In this document: piece by piece, positions 58,798 through 64,000 of the stretch
Position numbering within the stretch: the stretch's first letter is position 1
Layout: each line of letters opens with the position of its first letter
DNA from: Microbacterium ureisolvens
GTDB taxonomy: Bacteria > Actinomycetota > Actinomycetes > Actinomycetales > Microbacteriaceae
Length of the DNA: 64,000 bases
Assembly (NCBI RefSeq): GCF_015278315.1
Contig: NZ_JADIJE010000003.1
Span: forward strand, 124,001 to 188,000
Direction of reading: 5' to 3'
Made by a program: the position numbers and the translations under genes
Notes under the pieces: generated by a model
Databases searched by the model: none
Told to the model about the DNA's origin: nothing
What the model saw: only the letters and a program-made list of their open reading frames with translations

Positions 58798-59762
58798 GCA
58801 CTGTCCGTACGTCCTATCTTGACGCCAATCTGGGTGCGATCGCGTCCGAGATGCACCGCGATCCCTCCGTGTTCTTCATGGGCCAGGATCTCCGTGCGGG
58901 CGTATTCGGCAACTTCCCCGTGGATGAGTTCCACGCTGACCGGGTCCGCAGTCTCCCCATCTCGGAGACGGGCTTCCTGGGGGCCGCGATCGGCGCAGCG
59001 ATGACCGGGATGCGGCCGATCGTCGACATGACATTCTCCAATCTCCTGTATTCGGCGATGGACCAGATCGTCAACCAGGCGGCGAAGCTGCGCTACATGT
59101 CGAATGGGCAGGCGCGCGTTCCGCTCGTCATCCTCGCCAGCCTGTACTACGGCGGCAATCAGGCGGCGCATCACGCCGATCGCCCGATCTCCCTTTTCAC
59201 CAACAGCCCCGGGCTCAAGATCGTGGCGCCGACGACACCCGATGACGTGCGCGGCCTCACCCTCACCGCGATCCGCGAGGACGACCCCGTCATCATCTTC
59301 CGAGACTCGAACGTTCAGGGCGTCCGCGAGGAGATTTCCGCCGAGGCGCGCACGATCCCGTTCGGCCTCGCCGATGTGAAGCGCGAGGGCACGGACGTCA
59401 CGATCGTCGGCATCGCCAACGGCGTGCGGCTCGGAATGCGCGCCGCGACGCAGCTTGAGACCGAGGGAGTCTCGGTCGAGGTGGTCGACCCGCGATCGCT
59501 TGTTCCTCTCGATGTGGACTCGATCCTCCGATCGGTGCAGAAGACTGGGCGCGTCGTGGTCGTCGACCCCTCGCCACTCACCTGCAGCTTTGCGAGTGAA
59601 TTGGTCGCGACGATCGCCCAGGAGGCGTTCGGGTCGCTGAAGGCGGCCCCCGAGCGCGTCACCGGCGCCGACGTGCCGACGCCCTTCAGCTCACCGCTGG
59701 AGCACAGCACACTTCCCAACGTCGACCGCGTTGTCGCGGCAGTGCGCCGCGTCGTCGCCTGA
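58794..59762 (+). CDS. 2-oxoacid/acetoin dehydrogenase-like E1 component, beta subunit
   Basis: This 322-residue protein starts at TTG 58794, overlapping the alpha-subunit stop (TTGA). Family marks are FMGQDLRAGVFGNF near 27, PISETGFLGAAIGAAMTGMRPIVD near 60-83 with the catalytic Glu of TPP activation, and the C-terminal transketolase domain (DPSPLTCSFASELVATIAQEAF). The usual AHHADRPISLFTNSPGLKIVAP region matches AcoB/PdhB. Together with the alpha chain it makes the decarboxylating E1 of a multienzyme complex. Confidence 0.88.
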   Translation: MSTVRTSYLDANLGAIASEMHRDPSVFFMGQDLRAGVFGNFPVDEFHADRVRSLPISETGFLGAAIGAAMTGMRPIVDMTFSNLLYSAMDQIVNQAAKLRYMSNGQARVPLVILASLYYGGNQAAHHADRPISLFTNSPGLKIVAPTTPDDVRGLTLTAIREDDPVIIFRDSNVQGVREEISAEARTIPFGLADVKREGTDVTIVGIANGVRLGMRAATQLETEGVSVEVVDPRSLVPLDVDSILRSVQKTGRVVVVDPSPLTCSFASELVATIAQEAFGSLKAAPERVTGADVPTPFSSPLEHSTLPNVDRVVAAVRRVVA

Positions 59763-59792
59763 TCCGGCATCTAGCTGAGAGGAACACGAACT

Positions 59793-60032
59793 ATGGACGT
59801 CACACTTCCCCAATGGGGCATGGGCACTAGCGAGGCCTACATTGTCGAGTGGCTCAAGGCGGTTGGGGACACTATCGCCGAGGGCGACGCGCTCGTCGAG
59901 GTCGAGACGGCGAAGGCCAACGACGTCGTGGAGTCCACGGCGGCAGGGATCGTCGAGGAACTGCTGTACGAGCCGGGCGACGAGGTGCCCGTCGGTGAGG
60001 TCATCGCCCGCATTCGGCCGGCCGAGGGCTGA
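59793..60032 (+). CDS. Stand-alone lipoyl-domain protein (E2 lipoyl part)
   Basis: This 79-residue protein is a single biotinyl/lipoyl domain: LPQWGMGTSEAYIVEWLKAV, GDTIAEGDALVEVETAKAND with lipoyl-lysine Lys41 in the ETAKA turn, and ELLYEPGDEVPVGEVIARI. It contains no subunit-binding or catalytic domain, which normally follow on the same chain. The catalytic domain is the next gene, whose ATG overlaps this stop (TGATG). AGAGGAAC precedes ATG 59793. Confidence 0.9.
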   Translation: MDVTLPQWGMGTSEAYIVEWLKAVGDTIAEGDALVEVETAKANDVVESTAAGIVEELLYEPGDEVPVGEVIARIRPAEG

Positions 60033-60733
60033 TGGACGAGAAGCTCTCGCATGAGGACTCCCGCGTCGAGACCGTACCGCTCAAGGGCATGCGGGGGGCC
60101 ATCGCGCACGCCATGCTCGACAGCCTTCAGAACACCGCGCAGCTCACGCTGCATCGGGAGTACGACGCGGACGGAGTGATCGCGTGGCGTCGCACGTTCC
60201 CGGATGATGCCCGCCCCACTCTCAACGACCTGGTTCTCATGGCGACGGCACGCGTGCTGCGCGACCACGCCGAGCTGAACGCGACGATCGATGAGGACGC
60301 CAGGCAAATTCACCGGCATACCGCGGTACACCTCGGTATGGCCGTCGCCCCCGATCGAGGCGGATTGGTGGTTCCGGTAATTCGCAACGCAGACCGTATG
60401 ACACTGCCGGAGATCACGGCGGCGGCATCTGCCTCTGCCGCCTCGGCCAAGCAGGGCCGTCTGACGATGGCGGAGATCAGCGGCGGAACCTTCACGGTGA
60501 CAAACCTCGGCAGCTTCGGTGTGGATTTCTTCACGCCCGTCGTCCAGCGGCCTCAGGTGGCGATCCTGGGCGTCGGTCGGATGCGGGGCGACCGGTCGAC
60601 GTTGTCGCTCACCATCGACCACCGGGCCGTCGATGGCGTTCCAGGCGGCCGGTTCTTGAACGATCTCGCTGTGCTGCTGCAGGATCCGGCAGCGCTCGCC
60701 CACATTGCCGGCACGACGGAAAAGGAGTTTTGA
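60032..60733 (+). CDS. E2 acyltransferase catalytic domain without lipoyl domain
   Basis: This 233-residue protein is only the catalytic core of a dihydrolipoamide acyltransferase: VPLKGMRGAIAHAML near 15, HLGMAVAPDRGGLVVPVIRNA near 100-120, FTVTNLGSFGVDFFTPVV, then the active-site DHRAVDGVPGGRFL (His197, Asp201). It must work with the lipoyl protein encoded just upstream. No peripheral subunit-binding domain is visible in either chain, and no dihydrolipoamide dehydrogenase (E3) gene is in the window. AAAGGAG before the SDR gene lies at its end. Confidence 0.88.
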   Translation: MDEKLSHEDSRVETVPLKGMRGAIAHAMLDSLQNTAQLTLHREYDADGVIAWRRTFPDDARPTLNDLVLMATARVLRDHAELNATIDEDARQIHRHTAVHLGMAVAPDRGGLVVPVIRNADRMTLPEITAAASASAASAKQGRLTMAEISGGTFTVTNLGSFGVDFFTPVVQRPQVAILGVGRMRGDRSTLSLTIDHRAVDGVPGGRFLNDLAVLLQDPAALAHIAGTTEKEF

Positions 60734-60735
60734 CC

Positions 60736-61518
60736 GTGTCAGAGGTCCTGAAGGGAAAGGTGGCGATCGTCACCGGCGCAGCGTCCGGGATGGGGCGCGC
60801 GACTGCTGAGGCCATGCTCGCCGCGGGCGCGAGCGTGGTCGCCGCCGACGTTTCGGAGGCCGGTCTGCTCAGCCTGGCGCCGCACCCGCAGCTGCGTACC
60901 GTGCAGTGCGACGTGACGAATAAGCGCGACGTGGCGGCGGTCGTCGCCACCGCGGTCGCCGTGTTCGGTGGACTCGACATCGCTTGCACGGCCGCGGGAA
61001 TCTGCCAGCCGGAGTCCATCGTCGGCGCCGGGATCGTGTGGGCGCGCACGATGGCAATTAACGTCGACGGAACTCTGAACGTCTGCAGCGCAGCCATCCC
61101 AGAGATAAAGGCGCGTGGGGGCGGGGCGATCGTGACATGGGCTTCGACGAACGCGTTCCAGGCGACTCCGAACCTCGCCGCGTACAACGTCAGCAAGGCG
61201 GCGGTGCTGATGCTCACGAAGTCCATCGCAGTCGATCACGCCGAAGACGGCATCCGCGCCAACGCGATCTGCCCAGGATGGGTGCGCACGCCGATGGCGG
61301 GCGACCTCGGCGCGGCGTATGGCAGTCCAGAAGCGTGGCACGAAGCGATTCTGAAGACGCAGCCGCTCGGGATGGCCTCGCCCGAGGCGATCGCCGAGAC
61401 CGCCGTGTTCCTCGCCTCGGACGCCTCCGCGCTGACCACCGGATCGGCCGTCATGGTGGACGGTGGGCTCACGGCCAAGAGTGCCTCGGTTTCACCGCCG
61501 CCTCTCCCGATCGCATGA
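60736..61518 (+). CDS. Short-chain dehydrogenase/reductase (SDR) 1
   Basis: This 260-residue classical SDR has TGAASGMG near 14-21, CTAAGICQ in place of NNAG near 86, the VTWAST serine near 136 and YNVSKAA near 150. GTG 60736 is favoured because AAGGAG ends eight bases upstream; TTG 60730 is an option. It belongs to the dehydrogenase operon and probably produces or removes a keto substrate of the complex. Its stop overlaps the second SDR start. Confidence 0.87.
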   Translation: MSEVLKGKVAIVTGAASGMGRATAEAMLAAGASVVAADVSEAGLLSLAPHPQLRTVQCDVTNKRDVAAVVATAVAVFGGLDIACTAAGICQPESIVGAGIVWARTMAINVDGTLNVCSAAIPEIKARGGGAIVTWASTNAFQATPNLAAYNVSKAAVLMLTKSIAVDHAEDGIRANAICPGWVRTPMAGDLGAAYGSPEAWHEAILKTQPLGMASPEAIAETAVFLASDASALTTGSAVMVDGGLTAKSASVSPPPLPIA

Positions 61519-62297
61519 CGATCCGAGTGGATGAGATGGGCACGTCGAAAAGGCTGAAGGACAAGGTCGTCGTCGTCACGGGCGGCGCGAGCGGCATCGG
61601 CGCTGCCACTGTACGACGTCTCGCCGCCGAGTGTGCACGGCTGGCTATTTTCGATCTTGATCACGAGGCGGCGTCGGTTCTGGCCGCGGAGATCAGCGGA
61701 GAAGCTATCGCCGTGAGCGTCGATGTCACCAGCGAGCGTGCGTGGCAGGACGCCGTCGGGGAGGTTCACCGCACGTTCGGAGCACTTGACGTGCTCGTCA
61801 ACTGTGCCGGCGGCGGGCGGGGAGGCGGCCGGCTCGTCGATGAGGATGCCTTGGTCCACCGCCGCATCATCGATCTGAATCTCGAATCGGTGTGGCATGG
61901 CATACGCGCCGTGCATCCGTTGATGGCGCCGTCCGGGGGGTCGATCGTGAACGTCTCGTCGATCGATGGTCTGGTCGGCGCCTCGGGAGCCGCGTCCTAC
62001 GTGGCGGCGAAGTTCGCGGTGACCGGGGTGACGAAGGCCGCGGCGCTCGAGTTGGGAGCCGCGGGGATCCGTGTGAACGCCGTGCACCCAGGATTCGTCG
62101 AGACCCCGCTGCTCGCTGGGCGCGACGCGACCCTGCGACGGGCGCTCGAGAAAGCGGCGAGCTCACAGCCCATTCCCCGATTCGCGCGCCCGGAGGAGAT
62201 CGCCGGAGCGATCCTCTTCTTCGCGTCCGACGACAGTTCGTTCTGCACAGGCTCCTCCCTCGTCGTAGACGGAGGAAAGATCGCGGGCTCGCGATGA
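61515..62297 (+). CDS. Short-chain dehydrogenase/reductase (SDR) 2
   Basis: This 260-residue classical SDR has TGGASGIG near 22-29, NCAGGG near 97, VNVSSIDG near 142 and YVAAKFA near 157. It is coupled to SDR 1 by an ATGA overlap; a start at ATG 61536 is also possible. Two dissimilar SDRs in tandem suggest two consecutive hydroxyl/keto conversions, or opposite stereochemistry, on the osmolyte-derived compound. Confidence 0.87.
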   Translation: MTIRVDEMGTSKRLKDKVVVVTGGASGIGAATVRRLAAECARLAIFDLDHEAASVLAAEISGEAIAVSVDVTSERAWQDAVGEVHRTFGALDVLVNCAGGGRGGGRLVDEDALVHRRIIDLNLESVWHGIRAVHPLMAPSGGSIVNVSSIDGLVGASGAASYVAAKFAVTGVTKAAALELGAAGIRVNAVHPGFVETPLLAGRDATLRRALEKAASSQPIPRFARPEEIAGAILFFASDDSSFCTGSSLVVDGGKIAGSR

Positions 62298-62376
62298 CCC
62301 AGGCGGTCATCTCGGTCTGCGGCAATACCCGTGACGCGACAACCCGTCGCATCGCGTCGAACAAGAGAGGCAACTG

Positions 62377-63291
62377 ATGAACCGACAACTGATCAGGATT
62401 GTCGCCGTAGCGGCGACGGCCCTTCTGAGCGTGGGCATCGCCGGCTGCGCGTCGGGCGGCTCGGGCGGTGAGCAGACGAGCGGTGAGGACAAGGAGGTCA
62501 ACTTCGCGATCATCCCGGGATGGAACGACAATCTCGACCTTGCCCATCTGTACAAGTACGTACTGGAGCGCAACGGCTACACGTTCGACATCACCGAGCT
62601 CAGTGAGATAGCGACCGTGTACACCGCGGCTGCCAGAGGAGACGTCGATGTCTTCTCGAGTGCACCCACTTCGATCCACAAGGTCTACTGGGACGAGTTC
62701 AAAGACGACCTCGAGGATCTCGGCGCGTACTACCAGAACGGCGCCATCTTCATCGCGGTACCCGACTACGTCAGCGACGTGACGTCGATCGAGGACCTCC
62801 CGGCTCATGCTGCCGAGTTCGACGGAACGATCTTCGGCATCGAGCCGGGGTCGGGTCTTGCCACGACGACCCAGGACGTCGTGTTTCCGGCGTACGGACT
62901 AGGCGACACATTCGAGCAGAAGACCTCCTCCACCGCGGCGATGCTGGCAGAGCTGCAGAAGGCGGTCGACGAGGAGAAGCCGGTGGCCGTGACCATCTGG
63001 AATCCGTGGTGGGTAAACTCCGTGTTCCCGATGCGCCGGTTGGAAGACCCGAAGAAGGCGTACGGGGAGGACTACACGATCAACACGGTCGCGAACGCCG
63101 AGTTCTCGAAGAAGTCGCCGAAGGCAGCGGAGATGATGTCGAGCCTCAAGCTCGACGATGACGAGTTCAACACTCTCGACGACGCCATCTACAACCAGTT
63201 CGAACCGGGCGAGGAGCAAGAGGCTGTCGCCGCGTGGTTCGAGGATCACCCCGACCTGCTCGAGGAGCTCGAGTCCTACCTCAAGAACTGA
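62377..63291 (+). CDS. Glycine-betaine-type substrate-binding lipoprotein 2 (OpuAC)
   Basis: This 304-residue lipoprotein has a signal and lipobox GIAGCAS (Cys near residue 24). The OpuAC domain has NFAIIPGWNDNLDL, FSSAPTSIHKVYWDEF, FGIEPGSGLATT, TIWNPWWVNSVF and a C-terminal DDDEFNTLDDAIYNQF helix. The WNPWW aromatic cluster fits recognition of a quaternary ammonium group. It follows SDR 2 by 79 bp without the 17-bp motif, so it may be read from the dehydrogenase operon. AAGAGAGG precedes ATG 62377. Confidence 0.88.
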   Translation: MNRQLIRIVAVAATALLSVGIAGCASGGSGGEQTSGEDKEVNFAIIPGWNDNLDLAHLYKYVLERNGYTFDITELSEIATVYTAAARGDVDVFSSAPTSIHKVYWDEFKDDLEDLGAYYQNGAIFIAVPDYVSDVTSIEDLPAHAAEFDGTIFGIEPGSGLATTTQDVVFPAYGLGDTFEQKTSSTAAMLAELQKAVDEEKPVAVTIWNPWWVNSVFPMRRLEDPKKAYGEDYTINTVANAEFSKKSPKAAEMMSSLKLDDDEFNTLDDAIYNQFEPGEEQEAVAAWFEDHPDLLEELESYLKN

Positions 63292-63304
63292 TTGCGCACG
63301 AACC

Positions 63305-63335
63305 GACCGGCACCCGCAGTGCGCGGGTGCCGGTC
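63305..63335 (+). terminator. 13-bp GC hairpin after binding-protein gene 2
   Basis: GACCGGCACCCGC (63305-63317) pairs perfectly with GCGGGTGCCGGTC (63323-63335), loop AGTGC, followed by AATCCTCTTG. It ends the operon 14 bp after the stop codon of the binding-protein gene. Confidence 0.82.
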
Positions 63336-63474
63336 AATCCTCTTGTCGCTCTCGTGGTTGGATGCCGAGTCGCTGCACGCGGCGAGAGATGAGAGGACAC
63401 GGCGCCTCGGAGCCAGGTGAGGTTTTGCAAGGGATCCCTTCTCGGTGTGGGCTGCTCTGCCCACGCACATTGTG

Positions 63475-63491
63475 TGCACAATCGATATTTT
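63475..63491 (+). promoter_or_regulatory. 17-bp motif TGCACAATCGATATTTT before binding-protein gene 3
   Basis: This is the second identical copy of the motif at 49430-49446, here in the 370-bp gap 63292-63661. It ends 170 bp before ATG 63662. Apart from the terminator at 63305 the gap contains no gene. The long leader after the motif could hold an RNA structure. Confidence 0.65.
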
Positions 63492-63661
63492 GGGCGAGTG
63501 CGCCGTAGGCTTTCGGTCTGATGAAGAAGATCTACATCCCACCTGAGTTCATAGTCGCTTGATCTTCATCGCCGCGAGCGATCCAATGGCCGGAACGCTC
63601 CTCCACACAATCGGCGCGATGACGCGACGGGCATCTCTTGGAGGAGGGAGGAAGGCATGTA

Positions 63662-64000
63662 ATGAACAGCAGTCTGAAGAAGATCGGTGCCGCACTCGCC
63701 ACGGCGACCCTGGCGCTCCTCGTCGCGGGATGCGGATCGAGCCCGTCCGCGGGCGATGCCGCCGCCACCGGAGGGGAGGATAAGGACATCACGTTCGCCA
63801 TCGTCCCCGGCTGGAATGACGCGCTCGACGTCTCGAGCGTGTTCAAGTACGTCCTAGAGCGCAACGGCTACACGTTCGAGACGACCGAGTTGACGGAGAT
63901 CGCCACGATCTTCACGGCCGCCGCGGAAGGCAACGTCGATGCATTCTCGGCCGCACCGACGTCGGTGCACAAAGTGTACTGGGATGAGTACCAGGCCAAC
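63662..64000 (+). CDS. Glycine-betaine-type substrate-binding lipoprotein 3 (partial)
   Basis: Only the first 113 residues lie in the window. The lipobox LLVAGCGSS and ITFAIVPGWNDALDVSSVF, YVLERNGYTFETTELTEIA, FSAAPTSVHKVYWDEY follow the neighbouring protein 62377-63291 closely, so the two are recent paralogues in tandem. ATG 63662 has GGAGGAGGGAGGAAGG upstream. It is the first gene after the 17-bp motif and may head an operon with the transporter's remaining parts beyond the window. Confidence 0.9.
   Translation, partial: MNSSLKKIGAALATATLALLVAGCGSSPSAGDAAATGGEDKDITFAIVPGWNDALDVSSVFKYVLERNGYTFETTELTEIATIFTAAAEGNVDAFSAAPTSVHKVYWDEYQAN

Overview
High-GC actinobacterial DNA, most likely from the Microbacteriaceae (a Microbacterium-like genome). 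The basis is the strong G/C third-position bias, frequent GTG and TTG starts with ATGA/GTGA operon overlaps, an actinobacterial conjugation module (MobF relaxase, SCO6880-type protein, VirB4-like ATPase), and a FdhF-MoaE-MoaA-FdhD cluster.

Layout. (1) 1-1.1 kb: end of an SRPBCC gene and a GNAT acetyltransferase. (2) 1.2-20.9 kb: an integrative conjugative element. It has a TraA/MobF relaxase, an LRR cargo protein, an IS110-family insertion, then on the minus strand a transfer operon (single-strand binding protein, HNH protein, coupling protein, ParA-like ATPase, split VirB4, VirB6-like, VirB2-like, M23 hydrolase, VirB8/TcpC-like protein), followed by a winged-helix regulator, an excisionase and the first three quarters of a tyrosine integrase. 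(3) 20.9-38.6 kb: a 17.7-kb catabolic block inside the integrase gene; the missing integrase 3' end resumes in the original reading frame at 38,636. The block holds a hydroxyproline/imino-acid type operon set (proline-racemase-family enzyme, GntR regulator, DapA-family lyase, polar amino-acid ABC importer, three-part flavoprotein dehydrogenase, SDR). It also holds a glycerol-type operon (FGGY kinase, GlpA-like dehydrogenase, NAD(P)/FAD oxidoreductase, HAD phosphatase) divergent from a DeoR regulator, RidA and a second HAD hydrolase. (4) 39.3-46.2 kb: an NAD-formate dehydrogenase fragment fused in frame to panD, a LysR gene, then fdhF-moaE-moaA-fdhD for a molybdenum formate-dehydrogenase-like enzyme and its cofactor. 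(5) 46.2-64 kb: a locus built around glycine-betaine-type substrate-binding lipoproteins: two complete, one cut by the window end and one relic. With them are an ADP-forming acyl-CoA synthetase, a crotonase, an aldehyde dehydrogenase, an IclR regulator, two paralogous LysR regulators, an acetoin/pyruvate-dehydrogenase-like E1 with a split E2, two SDRs, an EamA exporter and a Nudix hydrolase.

How it works together. In the 21-30 kb block, six near-identical TTGTC-S-GACAA palindromes, arranged as pairs before three transcription units, are probably read by the resident GntR protein. They tie epimerisation, uptake, oxidation and ring-opening/deamination of an imino acid into one regulon. In the 46-64 kb locus, betaine-type binding proteins, a CoA ligase, a hydratase and an aldehyde dehydrogenase close to betaine/aminobutyraldehyde dehydrogenases suggest breakdown of a quaternary-ammonium or similar osmolyte. 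The substrate is not established. A 17-bp motif precedes two genes of this locus at the same distance.

The most unusual items are the interrupted but reconstructable integrase, the operator pairs, the FDH-PanD fused frame, the split E2, the shared 17-bp motif, and an in-frame actinobacterial repeat inside moaA. No CRISPR array, complete tRNA or rRNA was found.
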